Assembly: GCA_046541355.1 (NCBI GenBank)
Contig: JBKHDM010000047.1
Span: forward strand, 1 to 22,980
Length of the DNA stretch: 22,980 nt
Direction: 5' to 3'
DNA from: CAYZHV01 sp046541355
GTDB lineage: Bacteria > Spirochaetota > Spirochaetia > DSM-27196 > Alkalispirochaetaceae
A program made the translations under genes and the position numbers. The notes beneath the pieces were generated by a model. That model made no database searches and was not told the DNA's origin. It saw only the letters and a list, made by a program, of their open reading frames with translations. Below, piece by piece: positions 14,325-21,209 of the stretch. Numbering within the stretch: the stretch's first letter is position 1; each line of letters begins with the position of its first letter.

Positions 14325-15815
14325 TCACTCGTCCCAGGGGATGATGCTCGCCTTTCGCCCCTCGAGGAGTTGGTCCAACGGCTCTCCGGCGTAATCCGCC
14401 TCCAGAAGAAAGCGCCGCTTTTCCCACCAGGCAGCGAGGCGCTCGGGAAGCTCGACCTCCCGCAGCTGCAACGCCCGGGCGAGGGAGCACTCGAGGACCG
14501 AGGCGATGTAGCTGCTCTTGCGGGTAACCTCCATCGCGTTTGCCGCGGCGTTGGCGCTCATGCTCACAACATCCTGATTGTCCCCGTTCGTCGGGACACT
14601 CCCGGCGCCGTGGAAAAGCGCCCTGGAGCGGATGTCGGCGAGCAGGGAGGTTGCAAGGAGCTGAAACCCCTGGAGCCCGCTGTGCAGCCCGACAGGCTCA
14701 GGGGCGAGAAAGGGGGGCAGCCCGCCGTTGAGATGCTCATGGAAGAGGCGGTTGAGTTGTCGCTCCATCAGCACCGACGCTTTCGCAAGCCCCCCGGTGA
14801 CCTCCTCCGCGGCGCGGGCTGCATAGACTCCCTGAAAGTTTGCCCCGTGGAGGATGCGCTCCTGTTCAGGAAAGAGCAGAGGGTTGTCGTCGACGCTGTT
14901 CATTTCCACCTCGATCGTCTCCCCGGCAGAGTCGAAATGGTCGCGGACAACCCCGAGCCAGAGGACCAGGGATCGGGCGGAGTAAGGGGGCTGGGGCACG
15001 CCGAAACTCTCCTCAGGCCGGAGAGGATCGAGCCAGAGGCGCAGCTCCCGGAGGATCGAGATCGCCGAGGGGTGCGCCTTCAGCTCGTAGATCCCCTCGC
15101 TGAGGTGCTGGAGGCTGTCTCCCATGAGGAGCAGGAGGGTTGCCGAGAGGGGCAACAACCGGTCGGCGAGGATTCGCAACGCCCCGTGGAGGCTCACGGC
15201 GGTGATCGCCGCGGAGAAGGAGGTGCCGTTTACCAGGGCGAGAGCCTCCTTCGCTCCCAACTGCACCGGAGAGACTCCAAGCTGTCGCAGCAGGGCCGGG
15301 GAGTTCGGTCGCACCTCGCCACCGGGAAGTCTGATCTCTCCCTGCCCCAGGAGCACCCGGGCGAGGCGGGCGAGAGGAACAAGGTCGCCGCTCGCTCCGA
15401 CGGAGCCGTAACTGCGCAGGAGGGGGGTTGCGCCGCTGTTAAACAGATCGACGAGAGCGGATACCAGCTCGGAGCCAACCCCGCTGTGCCCCCGGGCGAG
15501 AGCCGCCGCCCGGAGGGCGACGGTGCCCCGGGCGACGGCGGCGGGGACCGGGGGACCGACGTTCGGACTCAGCTGCTGCAGGAGATGCTCTTGCAGCTCC
15601 TCGGCTGCCTCGTTTGCCACCTTCCGACCCACCAGGGGGCCGAAGCCGGTGTTTACGCCGTAGATCACCTCTCCCTGGGAGAGGCGGTCGAGGAGAAAAC
15701 GCCTGGCCGAGTCGATCGATGCCTCCGGGCGGAGGTAGAGCGTCGCGCCTCCGGTGGCGGCGGAGATAAAGCTCTCCAGGTCGAGACGTCCCGGAACTGT
15801 TACCGATCGGCTCAC
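14325..15815 (-). CDS. MIO-type aromatic amino acid ammonia-lyase (HAL/PAL/TAL family)
   Basis: A 496-residue lyase. The A141-S142-G143 triad (GSVGASGDLVPLA) forms the MIO prosthetic group; Y52 in YGVNTGFGP is the catalytic Tyr. NGDNQDVVSM (410-419) is the NQD motif of PAL/TAL/aminomutases rather than NQEDHVSM of HutH. The substrate-selectivity pair aligns to Q81-L82, where histidine lyases have Ser-His, tyrosine lyases His-Leu and phenylalanine lyases Phe-Leu. It therefore probably does not act on histidine; it may act on another aromatic amino acid or be an aminomutase. The GTG at 15815 is 2 nt after the cyclophilin stop with AGGAG in front. No hut genes are near. Confidence 0.9.
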   Translation of the reverse strand: MSRSVTVPGRLDLESFISAATGGATLYLRPEASIDSARRFLLDRLSQGEVIYGVNTGFGPLVGRKVANEAAEELQEHLLQQLSPNVGPPVPAAVARGTVALRAAALARGHSGVGSELVSALVDLFNSGATPLLRSYGSVGASGDLVPLARLARVLLGQGEIRLPGGEVRPNSPALLRQLGVSPVQLGAKEALALVNGTSFSAAITAVSLHGALRILADRLLPLSATLLLLMGDSLQHLSEGIYELKAHPSAISILRELRLWLDPLRPEESFGVPQPPYSARSLVLWLGVVRDHFDSAGETIEVEMNSVDDNPLLFPEQERILHGANFQGVYAARAAEEVTGGLAKASVLMERQLNRLFHEHLNGGLPPFLAPEPVGLHSGLQGFQLLATSLLADIRSRALFHGAGSVPTNGDNQDVVSMSANAAANAMEVTRKSSYIASVLECSLARALQLREVELPERLAAWWEKRRFLLEADYAGEPLDQLLEGRKASIIPWDE

Positions 15816-15817
15816 CC

Positions 15818-16303
15818 TTACTCCTGGACCGTCGCCTTCTTGATCTGGTCCCCGGGCTGGATCGCGTCGACTACCTCGTGACCCTCCACCACTTTTCCGA
15901 AGACCGTGTGCCGGCCGTCGAGGTGCGGCTGCGGGGCGTGGGTAATAAAGAACTGGCTCCCGTTTGTGTCGGGGCCGGCGTTTGCCATGGACAGCACTTT
16001 GGATTCGTGCTTCAAAGGGTTACCTTTGGTCTCGTCCTCGAACCGGTAACCCGGTCCGCCACGGCCGGTACCGGTAGGGTCACCACCCTGGATGACAAAT
16101 CCGTCGATGACGCGATGAAAGGTGGTCCCGTCGTAGAAACCGTGACGGGTGAGAAAGACGAAGTTGTTGACCGTCTTCGGTGCGTGCTGCGGGTAGAGCT
16201 CCACCGTAATGCCGCCCTGGGTTGTCTCGAGCTGGACCGAGTAGGTGCGGTCGGTCTCTATTTCCATCGGCGGTGGGGCATCCCACTGTTTCTGATCACT
16301 CAT
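15818..16303 (-). CDS. Cyclophilin-type peptidyl-prolyl isomerase
   Basis: A 161-residue cyclophilin. It has ITVELYPQHAPKTVNNFV, FYDGTTFHRVIDGFVIQGGDPTGTGRGGPGY (active-site Arg in FHRV), SMANAGPDTNGSQFFIT and LDGRHTVFGKVVEG, all standard. There is no signal peptide, so it is cytoplasmic. The ATG at 16303 is preferred: it is 7 nt past a TAGCTT box and has no RBS; the frame runs to 16339 but those 12 residues are not conserved. Downstream, with only 2 nt between, is the ammonia-lyase gene; the two are co-transcribed, though no functional link is obvious. Confidence 0.95.
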   Translation of the reverse strand: MSDQKQWDAPPPMEIETDRTYSVQLETTQGGITVELYPQHAPKTVNNFVFLTRHGFYDGTTFHRVIDGFVIQGGDPTGTGRGGPGYRFEDETKGNPLKHESKVLSMANAGPDTNGSQFFITHAPQPHLDGRHTVFGKVVEGHEVVDAIQPGDQIKKATVQE

Positions 16304-16310
16304 GCGTGAG

Positions 16311-16339
16311 AAGCTATACCAGCGCCTCCAGGGAGGCAA
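16311..16339 (-). promoter_or_regulatory. Promoter of cyclophilin-lyase operon (predicted leaderless)
   Basis: On the minus strand TTGCCT (16339-16334), 17 bp, TAGCTT (16316-16311), then 7 nt to the ATG. No RBS. It lies in the 96-bp divergent gap shared with exbB. Confidence 0.5.
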
Positions 16340-16399
16340 GGGTGGCGCAACCGGAACCGCCGGGAGGAGCGCACCACCGCAGGCGCAGAGAGGGAGAAC

Positions 16400-17041
16400 A
16401 TGGAGCAGACACTACTTGAACTATTCAAGCTCGGGGGCTGGGCGATGTGGCCTCTGGTCCTCTTTTCGGTGGCGACGCTCTCACTGGTCGTTGAGCGACT
16501 CATCACCCTCGGGAGACGGGACCTCGAGGTAAAACGCCTCGCCGCGGCAACCGTCGAGGCTCTCGGATCCGGGGGCGTGGCGCAGGCGAAGGACGCCTGC
16601 CTGAAGGCACCGGAGAGCTCGGCGGCGGCACCGGTCTTTCTCGACGCCCTCGACGCGTCGAGCCTCGGGGAGCACCGCTGCGAGCGGGCGATGGAGGCGG
16701 CGGCGGCGGAGCAGGTTTACCGCCTCGAGCGGGGCTTCGACCTGCTCCTGGCCCTCGGTTCGATCGCCCCGATTACTGGATTTCTCGGCACCGTCTCCGG
16801 GATGATCGGCGCATTCAACACCCTCGCCCGGGCTGAGGCGGTGAGCGCACAGCTAATAGCCGGCGGTATTTTCGAGGCTCTCATAACCACCGCCTACGGT
16901 CTTGCGATCGCTCTGGTGGCGATCACCGGCTACAACATCCTCTCCCACAGGGTCGACCGATTCGCGGCGGATCTCGAAGGCGAAGGTAACCGGCTGCTCA
17001 TCGCCCTTGCCCGGTCCCAGGTTGACCGGAGGGAAGGGTGA
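16400..17041 (+). CDS. exbB: ExbB/TolQ/MotA-family proton channel protein
   Basis: A 213-residue inner-membrane protein. TM1 is at about 13-35, TM2 at about 116-138 (LLALGSIAPITGFLGTVSGMIGAF, with the conserved P-x-x-G-L-L-G-T-V-x-G-M signature) and TM3 at about 155-178 (GIFEALITTAYGLAIALVAI). With ExbD it forms the proton channel that energises TonB. The ATG at 16400 has a GAGAGGGAGA RBS. It overlaps the next gene by GTGA and opens a four-gene cassette. Confidence 0.94.
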   Translation: MEQTLLELFKLGGWAMWPLVLFSVATLSLVVERLITLGRRDLEVKRLAAATVEALGSGGVAQAKDACLKAPESSAAAPVFLDALDASSLGEHRCERAMEAAAAEQVYRLERGFDLLLALGSIAPITGFLGTVSGMIGAFNTLARAEAVSAQLIAGGIFEALITTAYGLAIALVAITGYNILSHRVDRFAADLEGEGNRLLIALARSQVDRREG

Positions 17042-17439
17042 AGGTAAGGCGACGCAGGCCGCGCGGAAGCGTGGAGATCGGGGCTCTGATCAGCGACCTC
17101 GCCTTCCTTCTCATTATCTTTTTCATGGTAATCGCCCTGGTTACCCTGGAAAGCGGCCTGCGCCTCGCTCTGCCCCGGGCCGGGGATGAGGCCGCGGCCC
17201 CACAGGAGGCGGTGCTCTCGGTCTCCGTCGGGCCTCGGGGAGCCTTCGGCGTTGCAGGCGCACCGGTGAGCCGTGAGGAGCTGCGGCGACGGGTTGAGGC
17301 GTTCAGGAACAGGGAGACGAACATGGTGCTCCTCGCCCGGGTCGCCCCGGAGGCACCGTACCAGGCGGTGGTGGAGCTCGTGGACATCGCCCGGGAGCAG
17401 GATGTGGAAAACTTCTCGTTTTCAATGGAGGGAGAGTGA
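17038..17439 (+). CDS. exbD: ExbD/TolR-family protein (first copy)
   Basis: A 133-residue protein: short basic cytoplasmic N terminus, one TM helix carrying the essential Asp (LISDLAFLLIIFFMV, D20), then a periplasmic domain of about 90 residues. The GTG start overlaps the exbB stop by 4 nt, and its own end overlaps the next gene as GTGA. It is the proton-carrying partner of ExbB. Confidence 0.93.
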   Translation: MKVRRRRPRGSVEIGALISDLAFLLIIFFMVIALVTLESGLRLALPRAGDEAAAPQEAVLSVSVGPRGAFGVAGAPVSREELRRRVEAFRNRETNMVLLARVAPEAPYQAVVELVDIAREQDVENFSFSMEGE

Positions 17440-17849
17440 AGGTACTCCGCCGACGAGCTCGAACGCCGCTCCCGATTATCGGGATGGCGGATATCGCCTT
17501 TCTCCTTCTCGTTTTTATCATGCTCCTCTCCCTCATGAGCTACCGCCCGCAGCCCTCGGTGGACTATCCGGAGGCGAAAAGCGTTGAGAGCGGCGACGGC
17601 GGTTCGGCTCTGCGCATCCTCGCAGACCGGGAGGGCACCCTCTATCTCGACGGCGTGCCGGGCAGTTTGGAGGAGATCGAAGGCGCCCTTGCGCAGCGGA
17701 TCGCCACGGACCCGTCGCTGAAGGTGGAGCTCGTCGCCGACGGCGAGAGCCCCTACCGGCATGTCCACTCCCTTTTGAGGCTGCTTCAGAGACTCGAACA
17801 CTCCGCGGTCACGTTGGCGGCCCGACCCGCCGCGGAGGATCGGGAGTGA
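17436..17849 (+). CDS. exbD: ExbD/TolR-family protein (second copy)
   Basis: A 137-residue paralogue of the upstream ExbD: basic start, TM helix with D19 (GMADIAFLLLVFIMLL), then a periplasmic domain containing LRILADREGTLYLDG. Two different ExbD subunits downstream of one ExbB occur in several Gram-negative lineages and may form a heteromeric stator. The GTG start overlaps the first exbD stop, and the end overlaps the TonB-like gene. Confidence 0.93.
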   Translation: MKVLRRRARTPLPIIGMADIAFLLLVFIMLLSLMSYRPQPSVDYPEAKSVESGDGGSALRILADREGTLYLDGVPGSLEEIEGALAQRIATDPSLKVELVADGESPYRHVHSLLRLLQRLEHSAVTLAARPAAEDRE

Positions 17850-18553
17850 TGGGACGCGCCGTGGTTCTCTCCGTCGCCCTGCTCCACCTTGTGATGATCC
17901 TCACCCTGCGCCTGCCCGGAGGCGGAGAGGAGGAGCGGCGGGTGTTCAGACTGGTCGACCTGAATACCCGCAGTTTCGAGGAGCCCCCTGGAACCGGCAG
18001 AGAGCCGCCGGCGGAAGCACCGGTCCAAGCGCCGCCGCCGGAGACCGCGCCGCCGGCGGAGAGCCCGGGCCGGACAGAGAACTCCGCCGCCCGGGGCGAG
18101 ACCGCCCCGCCGGTGGAAGCGCCCGGGCCGACCGAGCGCAGCGCCGCCCGGGGCGAGACCGCTCCGCCGGTGGAAGCGCCCGGGCCGACCGAGCGCAGCG
18201 CCGCCCGGGGCGAGGAGGCGGCAAGAGGGGCCGCCGAGGCGGGAGAGGGTTCCGGGTTTCGACCAGAGCACCTCGTTTCCACGCCCCCGGTGATACCCCG
18301 GGACGCCCTGCGCCGCCGGGTCGACTACCCCCTCCTCGCTCGCCGGCGCGGGACCGAAGGTGTCGTCTACCTCGAGCTCTTTATAGACGCCGAAGGGGTC
18401 GTCCGGCGGGCAGAGATCCTCAGCGATCCCGGGGACGGCCTCGCCGAGGCGGCGCGTCGCGCCTTTGAGGATCTGGTGGTGGTGCCGGCTGAGGCGGATG
18501 GGCGGCCGGTGGCTGTTCGCTACCGCTACCCGGTGCGCTTCGAGCTTCAGTAG
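17846..18553 (+). CDS. tonB: TonB-like energy transducer with Pro/Ala-rich repeat linker
   Basis: About 235 residues. An N-terminal membrane anchor (about 5-24) is followed by a Pro/Ala/Glu-rich spacer (about 45-125) with three 19-residue repeats, then a C-terminal TonB domain (about 150-235: IPRDALRRRVDYPLLARRRG, VYLELFIDAEGVV, AEILSDPGDG, YRYPVRFELQ). It should carry proton-motive force from ExbBD to outer-membrane receptors; no receptor gene is in the window. The start may be GTG 17846 (overlapping the exbD stop) or ATG 17849; GGAGG at 17834-17838 suits either. Confidence 0.9.
   Translation: MMGRAVVLSVALLHLVMILTLRLPGGGEEERRVFRLVDLNTRSFEEPPGTGREPPAEAPVQAPPPETAPPAESPGRTENSAARGETAPPVEAPGPTERSAARGETAPPVEAPGPTERSAARGEEAARGAAEAGEGSGFRPEHLVSTPPVIPRDALRRRVDYPLLARRRGTEGVVYLELFIDAEGVVRRAEILSDPGDGLAEAARRAFEDLVVVPAEADGRPVAVRYRYPVRFELQ
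18041..18211 (+). repeat. 57-bp x 3 tandem repeat within the TonB-like gene
   Basis: Units at 18041-18097, 18098-18154 and 18155-18211. The last two differ at a single base seen by eye; the first is more diverged. Each encodes 19 residues beginning ETAPP and ending SAARG in the periplasm-spanning linker. The in-frame length of 57 suggests slippage-driven changes in linker length. Confidence 0.92.
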
Positions 18554-18560
18554 CCGCTGG

Positions 18561-19667
18561 TTAGGGGGAGCGCTCCTCGAGAAAGGAGCGGATCCGCCTG
18601 TTTATCTCCTCCGACGCTTCCATGTTGATCAGATAGCCCCCTTCGACATACTCGACCCTGCTGCCCTCCACTTCCTCTGAGAGGTCCGCCAATGTGGCCG
18701 CCGCCTCGTCCCGTGTGGAAAACAGAAACAGCGACGCCACCTCCAGGCTCCCTCGGGTCGCCGGATCGAAGGGGACGAGCCGCGGCATAGGGGCGGGGCG
18801 TCCCGACAGATGGAGCGTGAGCCAGGGGTGGACCGCCGGGCGCAGGGTCGGTGAGTCTCCGAGGAGCCACCGGGCCGTACCCCTCTGGACAGGGGGCAAC
18901 GGGAAGAGGGAGGAGACGGCGAGGCGAAAAGAGCGGTCCCAGGCGGGAGCGAAACCGTAGGGTTGGATGAGAATCAGCGACTTAAGCCGTTCCGGGGCGT
19001 AGAGGGCGTAGTTCGTGGCGAGGTACGCCCCCTCCCAGGCGGCGATGATGGTCAGCTCCGGCTCCCCGAGGAGATCGGTGATTTCCCGCAGGTGGTCAGC
19101 CTGGTCGAGACGGGAGCCGAGAAGCTCCTGGGGGTCGAAGTACTCGCTCTTTCCCGCGCCGCCGATCAGATCCACCGCGTAGACCCGGTAGTCCGGGAGG
19201 AGGGCTTCGACGTTTGGCGCCCACCACCACGCCCCACCGGCGAGGCCGTGGAGGAGGAGCAGCGGCTCTCCCGTTTCCGGTCCGCAGACGATAAGGTGGA
19301 CCGGGCCGTGGCGCGTCTGGAGGAACCGGCTCTCATAGGGCGCAGGCCACCGCTGCATCTCCTCCTTGTAGATCGTCATCATCCGCGCCCGGGCCGGGGG
19401 GTCGAGGTAGGGCGCTCCGTCGTCGCCGAAAATGAGCAGCCCCGAAACCAGGGTGACAGAGGAGAGGATGAGGGCGATACGGTGGCCCAGGGGTAGTCGC
19501 CAACGCAACTGTCGGGAAACGAACCTCCCTGTTGCCGGCAGGGGAGCCAGCGCCGCCGGGAGAAGCAGAATACCTGCGAGGTAGCTCTGATTCAGAAAAA
19601 GCGAAACCACGACCACAAAGAGAACCAGGGCTACCAGTCTACCTGCCGGAGGCAGGAGGCGATCCAA
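18561..19667 (-). CDS. Membrane-anchored alpha/beta-hydrolase fold protein lacking catalytic residues
   Basis: About 368 residues from a TTG at 19667, with GGAGG 9 nt upstream; the frame remains open to 19853, and a GTG at 19712 (7 nt past TACTAT) is an alternative start. Three hydrophobic helices (about 10-25, 27-45, 64-80) precede an alpha/beta-hydrolase domain. LLLHGLAGG (138-146) is the oxyanion-loop HG motif, and the acid-turn Asp is D320 (STRD). The nucleophile elbow, normally G-x-S-x-G, reads A209-A-W-E-G213, so the Ser is Trp211. The position of the catalytic His (G-H-x4-E) reads G-Y-L-I-N-M-E, with Tyr345. The fold is therefore likely but classical hydrolysis is not; a binding or signalling role is possible. 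It converges on tonB with a 7-nt gap. Confidence 0.75.
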   Translation of the reverse strand: MDRLLPPAGRLVALVLFVVVVSLFLNQSYLAGILLLPAALAPLPATGRFVSRQLRWRLPLGHRIALILSSVTLVSGLLIFGDDGAPYLDPPARARMMTIYKEEMQRWPAPYESRFLQTRHGPVHLIVCGPETGEPLLLLHGLAGGAWWWAPNVEALLPDYRVYAVDLIGGAGKSEYFDPQELLGSRLDQADHLREITDLLGEPELTIIAAWEGAYLATNYALYAPERLKSLILIQPYGFAPAWDRSFRLAVSSLFPLPPVQRGTARWLLGDSPTLRPAVHPWLTLHLSGRPAPMPRLVPFDPATRGSLEVASLFLFSTRDEAAATLADLSEEVEGSRVEYVEGGYLINMEASEEINRRIRSFLEERSP

Positions 19668-19774
19668 CGTACACAACCTCCAGGCTGGACACCACCGGAA
19701 GGTAGTCACCAACCGGATAGTACCCACGATTATCTCACAACCATCACCGTTGGGGTGCAAGAAGTTTATGAGGA

Positions 19775-19803
19775 TTGGTGCTCTCCCAGGGACATGGTAG
19801 ACT
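19775..19803 (+). promoter_or_regulatory. Promoter of the YdcZ-like gene (predicted leaderless)
   Basis: TTGGTG (19775-19780), 17 bp, TAGACT (19798-19803), then 7 nt to the ATG at 19811. There is no RBS in between. Confidence 0.45.
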
Positions 19804-19810
19804 GCCGGGC

Positions 19811-20305
19811 ATGAGTACACGGGTGATTCTTGCGGTCCTGGCGGCCCTCTCAACGGGTATCGCCATCGCCCTGCAGACGACGATGAACGGCCGCGCCGGC
19901 GCGGTGATCGGTCCGATCCGTACAGGGCTGCTGGTCAATGCGACCGGCGGGGCGATTGCCCTGGGCATGATACTCCTTGCCCTTCTCGGAAGCCGGGTTG
20001 GGCTGCTCCCGCCGGAGTCGGTGCGCCTCGCCCCGGAGGGTGCCGCCCCGGGTCGGATTATGGGGTGGGTCGCCTTTGCGGGATTCCTGGGCATTCTCAT
20101 CATCGTGGGGATCTCCTTTTCCGTTCAGGGGGTCGGGGTTACCGCAGGGCTCGGGGCGATCATCCTCTCCCAGCTTTTGGCGGGGCTCCTGATAGACAGT
20201 GTCGGAGGCGCCGGTGGGGTAGCTATGGCGATCAACGCCCGGCGTCTCTCCGGGGTTGCGTTGATGGCCCTCGGGGTCTGGCTCCTCGTGCCCCGGACCG
20301 GATAA
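19811..20305 (+). CDS. YdcZ/DUF606 family small membrane transporter
   Basis: A 164-residue protein with five hydrophobic helices, the half-size DMT-related DUF606/YdcZ type. ALSTGIAIALQTTMNGRAGAVIGPIRTGLLVNATGG (13-48) matches the family start (A-x-x-x-x-G-x-x-x-x-x-Q-x-x-x-N). GVTAGLGAIILSQLLAGLLIDSVG is also typical. Such proteins usually act as dimers or gene pairs; here a single copy is present. Substrate unknown. ATG 19811 is chosen over the upstream in-frame GTG-type start at 19775 because the helix 1 start fits the family and the -10 box lies just in front. Confidence 0.88.
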   Translation: MSTRVILAVLAALSTGIAIALQTTMNGRAGAVIGPIRTGLLVNATGGAIALGMILLALLGSRVGLLPPESVRLAPEGAAPGRIMGWVAFAGFLGILIIVGISFSVQGVGVTAGLGAIILSQLLAGLLIDSVGGAGGVAMAINARRLSGVALMALGVWLLVPRTG

Positions 20306-20312
20306 CTACATC

Positions 20313-20338
20313 CCCGTTGGCGGGCAGGGCGTACGCCC
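20313..20338. terminator. Two adjacent small hairpins after the YdcZ-like gene
   Basis: CCCG-TTGG-CGGG (20313-20324) is followed by GGGC-GTAC-GCCC (20327-20338). They begin 8 nt after the stop. There is no T run, so this is a weak call. The rest of the 156-bp gap to the next gene holds GC-rich sequence and the next promoter. Confidence 0.3.
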
Positions 20339-20425
20339 GGCGGCCCCTGTTCGCCTCGAGGCGCCGGTTGAACCGCCCTCCGGCCGGTACGGTATCTCTC
20401 AGGCCGGCGCTTCTAAGCGCCCATC

Positions 20426-20454
20426 TCGACCGGAAAGACGGGATCTAGTAGTAT
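20426..20454 (+). promoter_or_regulatory. Promoter of the YhhQ-like gene (predicted leaderless)
   Basis: TCGACC (20426-20431), 17 bp, TAGTAT (20449-20454), then exactly 7 nt to the ATG at 20462. No RBS. I see no preQ1 riboswitch motif upstream, and a leaderless transcript would leave no room for one. Confidence 0.5.
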
Positions 20455-20461
20455 CGCCGCC

Positions 20462-21175
20462 ATGAAAGCAATCGAGCTCAACGATCGAGATTTTCGCGTC
20501 TATATAATCCTCGGGAGCCTCTTTTCCGGGGCGGTTGTGGCGTCCAACCTCATAGGAACGAAGGTCATCGATTTCTTCGTTATCGGGGGTTATCAGTTTA
20601 CAGGCTCCGTGGGGATATTCCTCTTTCCTCTAACCTTTCTGGTAACCGACATCATCGCGGAAGTCTACGGGCCAAAGGCGACACGGGCGGTTGTAACCGG
20701 TGCCCTGCTTACCCTGCTGCTGGTGCTTGCTGCTACGGCCCTTTCAACCGCACTACCCCCGGCTGACCGGTTTGCGGGACAAAACGAGGCGTATGTCTCG
20801 ATCTTCCGCGGCTCCTCGAGGATTCTCGTTGCAAGCATCGTCGCCTTCTGTCTCTCTCAGTACCACGATGTCTGGGCGTTCAGCTTCTGGAAGCGGGTGA
20901 CCGCCGGGCGCCACCTCTGGCTGCGCAACAACGCGTCGACCCTGGTGAGCCAGCTCATCGACTCAGCGATCTTTATGCTCATCGCCTTCTGGGGGGTCAC
21001 CGAGCGCTTTACCCTCGGCTACGTCTTCGGGAGCATGCTGCCCCCCTACTACTTTCTCAAGGTGCTTACCGCGCTGTTCGACACACCTCTGGTCTATCTC
21101 GGGGTAAACCTCATCCACCGCTACACCCGAGGGGAGCGCGCGAAGCCGCGGGAGTCGACTGCCGCGGCGGGCTGA
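20462..21175 (+). CDS. yhhQ: YhhQ/DUF165-type queuosine precursor transporter
   Basis: A 237-residue inner-membrane protein with about six helices, normal for YhhQ. Family landmarks are ASNLIGTKVIDFF (27-39), GIFLFPLTFLVTDIIAEVYGPKATR (51-75, with the conserved D-x-x-x-E-x-Y-G), FCLSQYHDVWAFSFWK and LWLRNNASTLVSQLIDSAIF (R-x-x-x-S-x-x-x-x-Q-x-x-D). YhhQ imports preQ0/preQ1, precursors of queuosine in tRNA. No queuosine biosynthesis gene is in the window. Confidence 0.94.
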   Translation: MKAIELNDRDFRVYIILGSLFSGAVVASNLIGTKVIDFFVIGGYQFTGSVGIFLFPLTFLVTDIIAEVYGPKATRAVVTGALLTLLLVLAATALSTALPPADRFAGQNEAYVSIFRGSSRILVASIVAFCLSQYHDVWAFSFWKRVTAGRHLWLRNNASTLVSQLIDSAIFMLIAFWGVTERFTLGYVFGSMLPPYYFLKVLTALFDTPLVYLGVNLIHRYTRGERAKPRESTAAAG

Positions 21176-21209
21176 GGGCGCCCCGGGGCAGGCACGCACC
21201 CGGGCCCGG

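Noticed and set aside
14370..15881. Plus-strand open frame of 503 codons antisense to the ammonia-lyase gene
   Set aside because: Low-complexity polar translation with no family motif; the opposite strand encodes an intact MIO lyase. Typical shadow frame in high-GC DNA.
18041..18211. CRISPR or mobile-element repeats
   Set aside because: In-frame tandem coding repeat with no spacers, located in a TonB linker.
20306..20461. preQ1 riboswitch before the queuosine precursor transporter
   Set aside because: No preQ1 aptamer-like sequence was found, and the -10 box lies 7 nt before the ATG, leaving no leader.
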